Assembly: GCF_004342065.1 (NCBI RefSeq) | Contig: NZ_SLZU01000015.1 | Coordinates: 35,748 to 99,747, forward strand | DNA from: Primorskyibacter sedentarius | GTDB lineage: Bacteria > Pseudomonadota > Alphaproteobacteria > Rhodobacterales > Rhodobacteraceae | DNA length: 64,000 nt | Reading direction: 5' to 3' | Part shown: one piece after another, positions 38,614 to 49,650 of the stretch | Layout: the number at the start of each line of letters is the position of its first letter | Numbering within the stretch: position 1 is the first letter of the stretch | Position numbers and translations under genes: made by a program | Notes under the pieces: generated by a model | Database searches by the model: none | What the model saw: only the letters and a program-made list of their open reading frames with translations | Told to the model about the DNA's origin: nothing

Positions 38614-39216
38614 ATGATGCATGGTAACGCCAACCTCGCAGAGTTGATAGGTTCTCGTATCTGTCATGATCTCATCAGCCCGATTGGCGCCATCCAGAAC
38701 GGGTTGGAGCTGATCTCGCTGACCGGGGACGCTGATTCTTCGCCGGAGATGGAGCTGATTTCGGAAAGCTGCGCCCATGCCAATGCGCGCATCCGTTTCT
38801 TTCGCATCGCCTTCGGGTCCAGCGGCTCTGGCCAATCTCTCAGCGTGAACGAGGCCCAATCCGTCATCTCGGGCATGTATGCAGGCGACCGTTTGAGTGC
38901 GGATTGGACCCTGTCCGAACCGGCCCCGCGCGAGGAGGTGCAGCTCGCCCTTTTGGCCCTGCTCTGCATGGACCGGGCGCTTTTGCGTGGCGGGAATGTC
39001 CAGATCAGCCGCAGCAATGGCGAATGGCATCTCGCGGCCACCGGACCGCAGATCCGGGTAGATCCGGCAATCTGGAAAGTGCTGCGCGGAAGCGTCAGCG
39101 CATCGGATATCCGGCCTGCGGATGTCCAGTTTCCGCTTCTGGCCGTGCGCGCGGCCGACCAGGGGCGCGACATCAACTGGCGGGAGACAGAAGAGACAAT
39201 CGACATCCGTTTTTGA
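38614..39216 (+). CDS. chpT: Histidine phosphotransferase ChpT
   Basis: Shuttles phosphate from the hybrid kinase CckA to CtrA and CpdR, controlling cell cycle, motility and gene-transfer-agent production in alphaproteobacteria. The 200-aa product has the H-box SRICHDLISPIGAIQNGLELI with phosphorylated His18, followed by a degenerate ATPase-like C-domain that lacks a nucleotide site. GGGAGG lies before two consecutive ATG codons; the first is used. Confidence 0.92.
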   Translation: MMHGNANLAELIGSRICHDLISPIGAIQNGLELISLTGDADSSPEMELISESCAHANARIRFFRIAFGSSGSGQSLSVNEAQSVISGMYAGDRLSADWTLSEPAPREEVQLALLALLCMDRALLRGGNVQISRSNGEWHLAATGPQIRVDPAIWKVLRGSVSASDIRPADVQFPLLAVRAADQGRDINWRETEETIDIRF

Positions 39217-39254
39217 CCCCCGCCCCGTGATCCGGGCACCCTAGAAAAACGGGG

Positions 39255-40520
39255 TCAGCCGCGTATCGCGCCGTCGCCGGTGACGAGGTACTTGAAGCTC
39301 GTCAACTGTTCCGCGCCCACCGGCCCGCGCGCGTGCATCTTGCCCGTGGCGATACCGATTTCGGCACCCATGCCAAATTCGCCCCCATCTGCGAACTGGG
39401 TGGAGGCGTTGCGCATCAGGATGGCACTGTCCAGTCGTTCGAAGAAATGGTCGGCAGCGGCATCGTCTTCGGTAATGATGCAATCAGTGTGGTTGGAGCC
39501 GTATTGCCGGATATGGGCGATGGCCGCGTCGATATCCGGTACGACCTTTGCGGCGATATCCATGTCGAGATACTCGCGCCCCCAATCTTCGGAAGTGGCG
39601 GCCTCTGTCCCCTCGATCGCCATGAGCGTCTCGTCGGCATGAACGCGCACACCGGCCTGAAGCAGCGCGCGAATGACGCCCTGACCGACCGTATCGAGCA
39701 CGTCTTGATGGATCAGAAGGCACTCCGCTGCACCGCAGATACCGGTCCGGCGGGTCTTGGCGTTCAGGACGATATTCAGCGCCTTGACCGGATCGGCCTG
39801 CTTGTCGATGTAGATATGGACGATGCCTTCGAGATGGGCAAAGACTGGCACGCGCGCTTCGCGTTGAACCAGCCCGACCAGCCCCTTGCCTCCGCGCGGG
39901 ACAATCACATCGATCGTATCGGTCATGGTCAGCATTTCGCTGACGGCGGTACGATCACGGGTCGGAACCAGCTGTATCGCATCTTCGGGCAGGCCCGAGG
40001 CCCGCAGACCTTCGACCAGACAGGCATGGATCGCCTGCGAGGAATGAAAACTCTCGGACCCGCCGCGCAGGATCACGGCATTGCCCGCCTTGAGGCAGAG
40101 CGCGCCCGCATCCGCAGTCACGTTGGGACGGGATTCGTAAATGACGCCGACAACGCCAAGCGGCGTGCGCACGCGTTTGATATGCAGGCCGGACGGTTGG
40201 TCCCACTCTGCAATAACGGCCCCCACGGGATCTGCCTGTGCCGCAACGGCGCGCAGCCCGTCGCAGATGCCCTTGATCCGCTCTTCCGTCAGCAAGAGAC
40301 GGTCCATCATCGCATCCGACAGGCCCTTGTCGCGCCCGAATTCAAGATCTCTGGCATTGGCCTCGACAATGGTGGCACGCGCAGCCCAGACAGCATCTGC
40401 CGCAGCCTCAAGCGCCTGCGCCTTTGCCGATGGCGCGGCATAGGCCAGTTCCGCAGCCGCCGCTTTTGAACGGGCGCCGATTTCAGCCATGATGGCGGGA
40501 ATGTCGTCGAGGTCTTTCAT
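39255..40520 (-). CDS. proA: Gamma-glutamyl phosphate reductase
   Basis: NADPH-dependent reduction of glutamyl-5-phosphate, the second step of proline synthesis. The 421-aa aldehyde-dehydrogenase-fold enzyme shows [19 protein letters not shown], the nucleotide-binding part [14 protein letters not shown] and the catalytic Cys in [12 protein letters not shown]. Together with proB (62 bases upstream) and obgE it forms an operon obgE-proB-proA. Confidence 0.97.
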   Translation of the reverse strand: MKDLDDIPAIMAEIGARSKAAAAELAYAAPSAKAQALEAAADAVWAARATIVEANARDLEFGRDKGLSDAMMDRLLLTEERIKGICDGLRAVAAQADPVGAVIAEWDQPSGLHIKRVRTPLGVVGVIYESRPNVTADAGALCLKAGNAVILRGGSESFHSSQAIHACLVEGLRASGLPEDAIQLVPTRDRTAVSEMLTMTDTIDVIVPRGGKGLVGLVQREARVPVFAHLEGIVHIYIDKQADPVKALNIVLNAKTRRTGICGAAECLLIHQDVLDTVGQGVIRALLQAGVRVHADETLMAIEGTEAATSEDWGREYLDMDIAAKVVPDIDAAIAHIRQYGSNHTDCIITEDDAAADHFFERLDSAILMRNASTQFADGGEFGMGAEIGIATGKMHARGPVGAEQLTSFKYLVTGDGAIRG

Positions 40521-40582
40521 GGGGCAGCCTTTCGTGTTGGGCCGGGCGGGACCGACCGCAGAAACTATAGCAGAAGTCGCGC

Positions 40583-42738
<2,156 letters not shown>

Positions 42739-42834
42739 TCAGGCGATAGTGTTTCTCGCGCCAAGGCTCAAGCCCCGCAATGCAAGACGGCGCGGGATCT
42801 GCCCCCCGCGCCGCTGCAATTCGGGCATTCCGCC

Positions 42835-43380
42835 TTAGCCGCGCAGCTTCTTTATGTAGGTCCAGGTCGGAACCGTTGCATTGCGGGCGACGCAGAAAAC
42901 CTCGGCGTCGCCAATATATTCGAACCCGCAATTCGTCAGCACCCGCGCCGAGGCCGGATTGTCCTGAAAGACGCTGGCGAACATGGTCTCATTCGACAGC
43001 GGATTGGCATTGACCAACGCCTCGACCGCCTCGGATGCCAGACCGGTGTTCCAGAAGGCGGGTGCCACCCAATAGCCGACCTCGGACTGGTTGCGATCCA
43101 TCCGCTCCAGCGAGATCAGCCCCATCACCTCGGGCCCCTGCGCCTTGGTCCCGTCGATCGCCCAGATATCTTCGTCACGCACGGGCGCGAGCGAACGCTG
43201 GATCAACGCTTCCGTCGTCCCCGGTGGAAGCGGGTGCGGAATGGAACTGGTCATCTTGGCGACGCGCGGGTCACCGGCATGCATTTCGATAAGCCCGCCA
43301 TCGCTTTTGCGCAGCGGGCGCAGGTCAAAACGCTCCGTCTGGACGACGGGCTGAGGATCAATCTCGTGGTCAAGGCTCAT
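42835..43380 (-). CDS. GNAT-family N-acetyltransferase, RimJ/RimL type
   Basis: A 181-aa acetyltransferase. It has LRPLRKSDGGLIEMHAGDP at the N-terminus, GLISLERMDRNQSEVGYW for beta-4/5, the acetyl-CoA loop NTGLASEAV and QDNPASARVLTNCGFEYIGD, which place it in the RimJ/RimL-like Acetyltransf_3 family. It lies between rpmA and obgE in the same orientation; a terminator at 43663 separates it from rpmA. Acceptor is unknown. Confidence 0.85.
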   Translation of the reverse strand: MSLDHEIDPQPVVQTERFDLRPLRKSDGGLIEMHAGDPRVAKMTSSIPHPLPPGTTEALIQRSLAPVRDEDIWAIDGTKAQGPEVMGLISLERMDRNQSEVGYWVAPAFWNTGLASEAVEALVNANPLSNETMFASVFQDNPASARVLTNCGFEYIGDAEVFCVARNATVPTWTYIKKLRG

Positions 43381-43662
43381 CAGGTTCCTCCCTTAAAAAG
43401 CCCGCGCGGCGCATGTGCCGCACATCGGTTCGCAATTCGCACCACCCTTGGACTTTGCGGCCTGCCGACGTTTGCCAATGCACGTCTTTTTGGCCGTCCT
43501 GGCTGTCACAGGTTGGGTGAAGAAAACTGCGTAACCCTTAATATCAGATGGTTATTGTCTGCTCGGCTTGCAAGGCCCGCCCCTCCCCGGAAGCCTGCGA
43601 AAAGACCCACGGAAAGTGACGGGGCACCATTTCGGCCGATACCCGCACAAACCGCGAAAACG

Positions 43663-43693
43663 AAAAAGGGGACCGGCCCTTAAGCCGATCCCC
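43663..43693 (-). terminator. Intrinsic terminator of rplU-rpmA
   Basis: Minus strand: ten-bp stem GGGGATCGGC (43684-43693) with GCCGGTCCCC (43668-43677), one G-U pair, loop TTAAGG, followed by five T. The rest of the gap to 43380 shows no gene. Confidence 0.85.
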
Positions 43694-43720
43694 CAAATTG
43701 TTTTTTACCAATGGGTCGGC

Positions 43721-43990
43721 TTACTCAGCGGCCTCCGCCACTGGCAGGACCGAAATAAAGGTGCGGCCTTTGAGGCCCTTGTGGAATGTGACCTTGCCTT
43801 CTTCGGTGGCAAAGATCGTGTGGTCGCGGCCAATGCCAACGCCCTCACCCGGCCACCACTTCGTGCCGCGCTGGCGGCAGATGATGTTTCCGGGGATTGC
43901 ATGCTGACCACCGTAGAGCTTTACGCCCAGACGGCGGCCTGCGGAATCGCGTCCGTTGCGGGAGGAACCGCCTGCTTTTTTATGTGCCAT
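43721..43990 (-). CDS. rpmA: 50S ribosomal protein L27
   Basis: Large-subunit protein near the peptidyl-transferase centre, 89 aa. N-terminus [16 protein letters not shown], then [18 protein letters not shown] and [10 protein letters not shown] are diagnostic. It starts 13 bases after the end of rplU, in one operon with it. Confidence 0.98.
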   Translation of the reverse strand: MAHKKAGGSSRNGRDSAGRRLGVKLYGGQHAIPGNIICRQRGTKWWPGEGVGIGRDHTIFATEEGKVTFHKGLKGRTFISVLPVAEAAE

Positions 43991-44003
43991 CTTTCAGCTC
44001 TCC

Positions 44004-44660
44004 TTACTTCGAAGCCAGTTCTTTGGCCTGAGCGATCCAGCCTTCACGCTCGATCCGGCCTTTGAACGACAGTTTCTCGTCCATCTCGGTGACGTCCGCT
44101 TCGGTCCAGGCTGCGATCTGGGCGAATGTGGTCACGCCGTTCTCATGCAGCTTCTTTTCCAGTGCGGGGCCAACGCCCGACAGTTCCTTCAGGTCGTCGC
44201 CACCGGCAGCAGGCGCAGCGGCCTTGGGGGCTTCAGCCTTCGCAGCGGCCTTTTTTGGCGCGGCTTTCTTCGGTGCGGCGGCGGCAGCAGCCACGCCCGC
44301 AACGGAACCGGCACCAACAGCAGCCTTGACACCGGATGCATCCGCGCCAGAGGCCAGAATCTCGGTGATCCGCAGCAGGGTCAGCTGCTGGCGGTGACCC
44401 TTGGTCCGCTTGGAGCTGTGCTTCCGGCGGCGCTTGACGAAGTTGATGACCTTGTCACCCTTGATCTGGTCGATCACGTCGGCCTGCACGGCGGCACCAG
44501 CCACCAGCGGAGCACCGACGACGGGGCTGTCGCCACCAACCATCAGAATCTCGTTGAACTGGACTTTTTCTCCAGCATCAGCAGCCAGCTTTTCCACCCG
44601 GAGCACATCGCCCGACTGTACTTTGTATTGCTTGCCGCCGGTTTTCAGAACCGCGAACAT
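44004..44660 (-). CDS. rplU: 50S ribosomal protein L21 with C-terminal helix-hairpin-helix extension
   Basis: A 218-aa protein, about twice the usual L21 length. Residues 1-103 are L21 ([36 protein letters not shown]). A linker of alanine, lysine and proline follows (about 120-158, with [20 protein letters not shown]). The last 60 residues form a helix-hairpin-helix domain ([20 protein letters not shown], then [15 protein letters not shown]). This extension is seen in Rhodobacterales L21. Start 44660 is the L21 Met; 43 codons are open upstream. First gene of rplU-rpmA. Confidence 0.95.
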   Translation of the reverse strand: MFAVLKTGGKQYKVQSGDVLRVEKLAADAGEKVQFNEILMVGGDSPVVGAPLVAGAAVQADVIDQIKGDKVINFVKRRRKHSSKRTKGHRQQLTLLRITEILASGADASGVKAAVGAGSVAGVAAAAAAPKKAAPKKAAAKAEAPKAAAPAAGGDDLKELSGVGPALEKKLHENGVTTFAQIAAWTEADVTEMDEKLSFKGRIEREGWIAQAKELASK

Positions 44661-44813
44661 CTCGGTCTTCCTTCGTTTCTTCCGCGTCCTGTGGCCCCGG
44701 CCCTGCCGGTGTTGCTGGGGCTGGCCCCGCCTCGAACTGCGTGCCCCGTTTCGGGACATCGTTACAACAAAACACGACAGCGGAGCCAAAGGCCCCGCCG
44801 TGCGTGTTCGGGG

Positions 44814-44842
44814 CTTATCGGTCGAGTTCGCCGCGTTGTCAA
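44814..44842 (-). promoter_or_regulatory. Predicted sigma-70 promoter of rplU-rpmA
   Basis: Minus strand: consensus -35 TTGACA (44837-44842), 17-base spacer, -10 GATAAG (44814-44819). It lies about 155 bases upstream of rplU. The leader contains a GC-rich imperfect hairpin around 44770-44800 followed by TTTTGTTG, a possible attenuator. Confidence 0.7.
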
Positions 44843-44876
44843 GCTTTCTTGGCAGGCTTTCTGGGCAAGTGCGGAC

Positions 44877-45686
44877 CTAAAGATCCTGTCCCTGCATCTG
44901 GGTCGCCGCAGCCAGACCCAACGCATAGGACACGTCGCCATACATAACGTCAAAGCCTGCGAAAAGCGCACGGTTCATGGCCGCGCCCGCCTCTGTCTTC
45001 GACAGCGCGATATAGTCCCTGATCGCCGGATCCTCCAGCGGGCCATATGCCAGCAAAAGATAACCATAAAGCCATTCCTGTGTATCTGCGCGGGTGTCGT
45101 CTTCCTGTGCCCAGACATCCGACAGTATCTCGTCTTCGCTCATGTCAAAGGCACCGCCATCCGCCAGGCCAAGGTAGAACCTGTAGCTGGAGTTCAGCGC
45201 CCCCACGACATTGGCCTCGACCAGGTCATTCACCTCAACAAAGGCTTCAAGCAGTTGCAGCCGGTCGTCATCCGTCCCGTCGACCGTGCGATAGGCCGCT
45301 CGCGCCTGATCTTCGACATCCTCATCCACCAAAGCGCTGCGGGCGCTGATCTCCAGCTCGACAATGCGCTGGCCCTGTTCGGAGCTGAAAAAGGCCAGAA
45401 GCGGTTCGATATCCGTATCACCAAGCGCGTCGACGAAGCCTTTCCGAACCGTCGCCTCCATACGCTCTGCATCGTAGATCTCGCGCACCACCTCGTCCCA
45501 GCTTTCTGTCGCACCGCCGGGGATAAGATCCTCGGCAAGGTCGTGGCCATATTCGATCCCTTCGTCGCGCATGACGCTGATCTCCTGCGGGATGCCAAGC
45601 GCATCCAGTAAGTCCTCCGCCGGATCGGCCATCGCAGGCCAGCAAAGCAGGACCAGCGGAGCGGCCAAGAGATGACGAAGGAACAT
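44877..45686 (-). CDS. Exported DUF2059-domain protein
   Basis: A 269-aa periplasmic protein. Signal peptide MFLRHLLAAPLVLLCWPAMA, cut before DPAEDLL. The central region AERMEATVRKGFVDALGDTD is typical of DUF2059, followed by EIEP-like LLAFFSSEQGQRIVELE. All-helical, no catalytic motif. Its stop is 35 bases upstream of the rplU promoter on the same strand. Function is unknown. Confidence 0.8.
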   Translation of the reverse strand: MFLRHLLAAPLVLLCWPAMADPAEDLLDALGIPQEISVMRDEGIEYGHDLAEDLIPGGATESWDEVVREIYDAERMEATVRKGFVDALGDTDIEPLLAFFSSEQGQRIVELEISARSALVDEDVEDQARAAYRTVDGTDDDRLQLLEAFVEVNDLVEANVVGALNSSYRFYLGLADGGAFDMSEDEILSDVWAQEDDTRADTQEWLYGYLLLAYGPLEDPAIRDYIALSKTEAGAAMNRALFAGFDVMYGDVSYALGLAAATQMQGQDL

Positions 45687-45966
45687 ATTGTGCTACCTTT
45701 TTGCGAGCAGGGTTGCAGCTCTACCTAGTCGCTCGTCCGGTGATTTCCAAGCAGAGCCTTCGCCCCCGGCAACCTCTCGCCACAGGTATGTGAGGGACAA
45801 GTTCGATGTTAGGCCACATGGGTCAGGAAGTCGTTTCTGCCGGTTGCCAGGCCCACCACGGTTCCGCCCGAAACCCTTGAGACGATCCGAAGTTTCCCCT
45901 GCCCCCGCTTTTACTGTTGCACCCCACCGCCGGAGCCGCTAAATGCCACCTCCACCAGACCCCCGC

Positions 45967-46056
45967 GGAGAGGTGCCGGAGTGGTCGAACGGGGCGGTCT
46001 CGAAAACCGTTGAGCCTTCACGGGTTCCCAGGGTTCGAATCCCTGTCTCTCCGCCA
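45967..46056 (+). tRNA. tRNA-Ser (CGA)
   Basis: A 90-nt class-II tRNA with CCA encoded. Acceptor GGAGAGG pairs with TCTCTCC, the anticodon loop is TCTCGAAAA with CGA in the middle, a long variable arm follows (GAGCCTTCACGGGTTCCC), and the T-arm is CAGGG/CCCTG around TTCGAAT. It is the last core gene before the accessory region and a common integration site for islands. Confidence 0.96.
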
Positions 46057-46259
46057 TAAAACCTGCATCGTACTCAGGTTTTTCTTTTGTATCGCAATAA
46101 CTTAGCAAACTCAAAGCACACCTGACCACACCGAGTTGCTACACAATTTGCTACACATTTTCTATCATTCACAGTGCGGCGCGCTGACATCTGTAGCAGC
46201 AGAAGGGTCGCCAGCGCGCCTGACGCGGGGTGTCTATGCCCGCGTGCCTCAGGGGAAGG

Positions 46260-46712
46260 TCAGGAACAGAGCGACTGGCGCAACTCGGTCAGGGCTTCCT
46301 GGGCATGCATCAGGTCGTGCACCGCTTGCAGGGTCTCGTGCAGGTCGAAGAACATGATCATCGCACGCCCCAGCTCATCCGCGCGCTCGGTTGTCTGCCT
46401 CTCCTGCCAACAGGCGGGCGCCGAGACGTTGCACTCGTCGTAGTCGTAGCGCTGATGCACGGTCGTGCCCTTGTCGATCTCCCGGGTGAGAAAATCCATC
46501 TGCACGTCCAACTCCTCCAGGATCTCCGGGGTGAAGATCCGGCGGGCCTCGATGGCCTTGATCAGCCGTTCAAAGCCGAGACGCTCCAGCGGTTGGATGT
46601 TGTGCAACACGTCCATCCGGATCGCCGTGATGCACTCGCGGGATTTGGCGAAGGCCGACGCGCCGATGGCTTCGATATTGTCGTAGGTGATGGGCAAAAG
46701 CTGCTGTGTCAT
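46260..46712 (-). CDS. Hypothetical protein coupled to a MazF-fold gene
   Basis: A 150-aa soluble protein, mostly helical, starting MTQQLLPITYDNIEAIG. It overlaps the upstream MazF-like gene by 4 bp (ATGA), so the two are translated together. Middle part KAIEARRIFTPEILEELDVQ and a C-terminal helix pair (GRAMIMFFDLHETLQAVHDL) are visible. I do not recognise a family. By position it could be the partner of the MazF-like protein, but no DNA-binding motif typical of antitoxins is visible. Confidence 0.6.
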   Translation of the reverse strand: MTQQLLPITYDNIEAIGASAFAKSRECITAIRMDVLHNIQPLERLGFERLIKAIEARRIFTPEILEELDVQMDFLTREIDKGTTVHQRYDYDECNVSAPACWQERQTTERADELGRAMIMFFDLHETLQAVHDLMHAQEALTELRQSLCS

Positions 46713-47275
46713 ACGAGATCTCCTTTGGATTTGAGGGGGATGGTGGCGCAAGATGCGCGGTTCCGCTCCAGGAGACCGCGCTCTTCGCGTTGCCAGCGCG
46801 CCTCTTCCTCCCGACGTTCCCGCCGTTCCTCGGCCCGGATATCTGCCTCAGCCTGCAGGCGGGCCCGGACAGCGTTCATCCGGTCCAACAGCGGCGGGTC
46901 GAGCCGACCAATCCGGGTGCCGCGCTCGTCACCGCCCTCAAAGCCAGGGTGGTTGACGCTGACGATCACACGCCGCGCACAGACAAAGCGGGACGGCCGA
47001 TCCAGCCCCGCCGCGTCGCACGAAGCCGTGTGCCCGACGCGGACCTCATAGCCCGTGTTGGCCTTGGTGCGCGCGGAGGTGCCATAGGCAAGCTCGACGA
47101 ACTTTGTGCCGTTCAGCTCGAAGACATCAAGCACGAGGCACGGCCGCCGCTTGGGCTCCTCTGTCGGGCCGTCGGCGTCCTCATTTACCGGAAAGGCAAA
47201 CAATACAACGTCACCGCGTTCGACGAGATCTTTCCAGTCGAAAACCGGGACGAAGGATTTGGGGGAATGGTACAT
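46709..47275 (-). CDS. MazF/PemK-fold protein with charged coiled-coil tail
   Basis: A 188-aa protein. Residues about 17-115 resemble the MazF/PemK fold: RGDVVLFAFPVN (GDIV-like start), KRRPCLVLDVFEL (the RRPALVL strand) and ELAYGTSARTKA. Unlike a classical 110-aa toxin, it has an extra 70-residue charged C-terminal helix rich in Arg and Glu (EERRERREEEARWQREER). It is followed by a small gene with 4-bp overlap, the reverse of the usual antitoxin-toxin order. Two palindromes lie 60-145 bases upstream. RNase activity is not provable from sequence. Confidence 0.6.
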   Translation of the reverse strand: MYHSPKSFVPVFDWKDLVERGDVVLFAFPVNEDADGPTEEPKRRPCLVLDVFELNGTKFVELAYGTSARTKANTGYEVRVGHTASCDAAGLDRPSRFVCARRVIVSVNHPGFEGGDERGTRIGRLDPPLLDRMNAVRARLQAEADIRAEERRERREEEARWQREERGLLERNRASCATIPLKSKGDLV

Positions 47276-47336
47276 CTGGGGTCTCCATTGATGTGATTGG
47301 AAATCGACACCAGCTTTGAAAACCTTCGAAAAAGCC

Positions 47337-47380
47337 TCCAGTTTTGCTGCGCGTCACAAAGCGCGCGCAGCAAAACTGGA
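47337..47380. repeat. Perfect 17-bp inverted repeat (large hairpin)
   Basis: Arms TCCAGTTTTGCTGCGCG (47337-47353) and CGCGCAGCAAAACTGGA (47364-47380) around a 10-base loop. There is no T tract. It lies just upstream of the MazF-like gene. Could be an operator, a recombination or transfer site, or a transcription barrier. Confidence 0.85.
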
Positions 47381-47401
47381 ATGCAGAAACCGGGAGAGCG
47401 G

Positions 47402-47420
47402 CGAGAGGGTGACCCTCTCG
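47402..47420. repeat. 19-bp palindrome
   Basis: CGAGAGGG-TGA-CCCTCTCG, a perfect dyad with 8-bp arms, 21 bases from the larger hairpin. A protein-binding site is plausible, for example an autoregulatory operator of the MazF-like operon or part of a transfer origin. Confidence 0.75.
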
Positions 47421-47726
47421 TCAAAATTTGGGCAAGCGATCAAAGACGGTGAAGCCGCTGCCAGTCCCTGCGCCACTTACAAACGGCTAACTCGCACAGA
47501 TTGCAGTCCTTGCAGAATCTAACAAAGCACACCTCGTTGTCGCGCTAAGCTTGATAGAACGCCGCGGCGCAGCTTAGACATTGCAGCCGTTCAAGGACCG
47601 CGCAGCATTTTCGAAGGTCGCACAGCGGGACTTAGCGGGCATCCGCTGTTTGCCGTCAGATTCCAGCTTCTTGCTCGGGGCCAAGCTGGCGGCGTAGTAG
47701 GGCGTTCGTTCGACCCCGACGTGCTG
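47421..47726. other. Intergenic stretch, nothing recognised
   Basis: About 300 bases with no convincing coding frame, RNA or repeat. Confidence 0.5.
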
Positions 47727-48200
47727 TCATCTCAGCTCAATTTCGCCATCAACTTCTGTGACCCTGCCTCCGCCTGCCGCGTCCCGGGCAACAAAAGTAC
47801 CGAAACCGGTCATTCCGGCAAATCGACCCGTGCCATTGACGACTTTCCAAACACCCTGACGTTGGGAGTTATTGGACTTGTCAGCCCACAAGTTGCTGTC
47901 CTCAGGCATCTCTTGAACGACCGTCCAACGGTCCGGCTCCTCTCCGAAGATGCAGATGCCATCGCCCGTGATTTCCTGGGACGTCCAGAAACCCGCACCG
48001 TGGCATTCAATGGCCATATCGTCAAATGGGCCAGTTTTCCAAGCGATTTCACCCTCGGAACTGTAGATATAGTATCCGGAATCTGATCCTGTCGCCCAAG
48101 TTCGAGTACTCGACAAAGAGGATGTTTCGCCATTTATGGCTTCGCCGGCATATGTTGCCGAACCCGCCAGGAGCACGACAATGTAAGTGAGCGTCTTCAT
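47727..48200 (-). CDS. Small exported hypothetical protein
   Basis: A 157-aa protein with signal peptide MKTLTYIVVLLAGSATYA, cut before GEAING. The mature part is rich in beta-strands and contains GVWKVVNGTGRFAGMTGFGT, a pattern like the GTG-x-(F/Y)-AG-x-TG strand of allene-oxide-cyclase-like or dirigent-like barrels. GGAGGTT sits upstream of the start. Two cysteines (ECHGAGF and DGICIFG) may form a disulfide. Function is unknown. Confidence 0.65.
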   Translation of the reverse strand: MKTLTYIVVLLAGSATYAGEAINGETSSLSSTRTWATGSDSGYYIYSSEGEIAWKTGPFDDMAIECHGAGFWTSQEITGDGICIFGEEPDRWTVVQEMPEDSNLWADKSNNSQRQGVWKVVNGTGRFAGMTGFGTFVARDAAGGGRVTEVDGEIELR

Positions 48201-48423
48201 CCAAGAACCTCCCCTTCAGCACGGCACCGAAAGCGAACTAAATCGAGGTTCCCAGAACGGCCGCTGGACAAGTCGAGCTTAGATAGGCCGGATGCCCGGT
48301 GCAAGCCCCTCCCTAATTACCTGGAATAGACCAAAGCGCAGTCTCCCGAAGAATCTGCGCAGGCAAGTGGCAGTCAGGCTTGCGCAGGGGCGGAAATGCG
48401 ACTGTGAATGGCCGTTTCGGGCT

Positions 48424-48629
48424 CACTGCCGCCATGCAGCACCGCAGCGTCCTGACCACTGGCCTGTGCAGTTGCCGTCGTCGTCGTATGTGACCGCAGG
48501 CAGCCCTTTCGCGACGTTCATGCGAAGCTCAGCTTCAGCTATGCTGCAGGCGCGAGATTCGTGGGCCATTTCCTCGGAAGCCGCCGCTCCTAAGGCGGTG
48601 GTGTTTCTGGCCGATGCTGCGGTCGGCAC
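48424..48629 (-). repeat. 205-bp repeat, left copy (inverted relative to 63,402)
   Basis: Over about 205 bases this is about 90% identical, in reverse orientation, to 63,402-63,606. Both copies keep the same open frame (NTTALGAAASEEMAHESRAC here). It may be the tail of an unidentified gene carried by an insertion element. Both copies sit next to transposase fragments. Confidence 0.8.
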
Positions 48630-48644
48630 TAGCAACTGTATTCC

Positions 48645-48945
48645 TCAGGCGGCTTGATTGGCCCATTTCAGGCGAGATTTGCAGAGCGCGTTCGCAATCG
48701 TGACGAGCTTGCGTGCGACGGCTGTGATGACAACCTTGTGTGGCTTTCCCGCGGCTCTCAGGCGGTCAGCGAAGGTTTTCAGGATCGGGTTGTGATGGCT
48801 GGCAACGAGGGCCGCCTGGAACATGACGTGTCGCAGCTGGCGCCGTCCTCCTCCAATGGCGCGCTTCCCGCGCATGGCGCCGCTGTCATGTGCGATGGGG
48901 GCCAGACCCGCGAGCGCGGCGGCCTGCTCACCCGAGAGCTGGCCG
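48645..48945 (-). pseudogene. IS110-family transposase remnant, C-terminal part
   Basis: About 100 codons matching the C-terminal half of IS110-type transposases: GQLSGEQAAALAGLAPIAHD, SGAMRGKRAIGGGRRQLRHV, then HHNPILKTFADRLRAAGKPH and VARKLVTIANAL. The N-terminal DEDD catalytic half is missing, replaced at about 48,945 by another transposase fragment. The frame ends normally at 48645. A dead remnant. Confidence 0.8.
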
Positions 48946-49336
48946 ACCTGACCCCACCGATGGGCACGCCGAACGCAAGGCTGCGCTAGACATGATCAAC
49001 CGGCACTCCCCGGGTTCGACCAGGCGCCTGACGCTGGCGGCGGACAAGGGGTATGACAGCGTCGATTTCGTCGCCGATCTGCGCCGCATGGTTGTCACGC
49101 CGCATATTGCACAAAGGGTCCGGCATTCCGCGCTCGACGGTCGAACGACCCGCCACCCCGGCTACGCCTGGTCACAGCGTTGCCGGAAGAAGATCGAGGA
49201 GCATTTCGGCTGAGCCAAGACGGTCGGCGGTATGACCCAAACCGTCCACCGCGGCATCGAGAAGATGCGCGCGCAATTCACGATGACCATGGCAGCGTGC
49301 AACTTGGCACGGTTGCCCAGGTTGCTGGCGACATGA
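48946..49336 (+). pseudogene. IS5/IS1182-type transposase remnant, C-terminal part
   Basis: Encodes the C-terminal third of a DDE transposase: TDGHAERKAALDMI, LAADKGYDSVDFVADLRRM, then SALDGRTTRHPGYAWSQRCR and KKIEEHFG. A TGA at 49211-49213 replaces the Trp expected before AKTVGG; beyond it the same frame continues to LARLPRLLAT. So it is truncated at its 5' end and has an internal stop. A fragment of the N-terminal half of a similar protein lies at 63,083-63,400. Confidence 0.82.
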
Positions 49337-49650
49337 GCCAAGGAAAAAACCCGCCAGTGACGCGGGCCACGGAAGCCGAAAGCCGATGAAAAACAATCCC
49401 TCGACCTTCACGTACCGTTTTTCAGCAGCCTGCTAAAGCGCTGATTTTCCCTGCTTGGGTGGCTTGCACCAAATGCCCTTAATCCCTGGCCGAACGCGGC
49501 TCATCCTTCAATGTCCTGCCCTCACTAGCTAGATTTCTTTAGCATGAAATGCCATGGGTCAGACTTTTGCCATACGTCGAAATCTGGAGAAAAAGTCTTT
49601 CCAGAAAACAACAGTATCCACTAGGTTATCCACCACGTATCTAGAGTGGA
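49337..49650. other. Intergenic stretch, transposon debris
   Basis: About 310 bases after the transposase remnant. The first 100 may be the 3' end of the insertion element; the rest becomes AT-rich towards the next gene. No gene seen. Confidence 0.45.

Noticed and set aside
48292..48657. Plus-strand frame through the left 205-bp repeat
   Set aside because: It joins unrelated upstream sequence, the repeat and part of the IS110 remnant; likely a by-product of the rearrangement.
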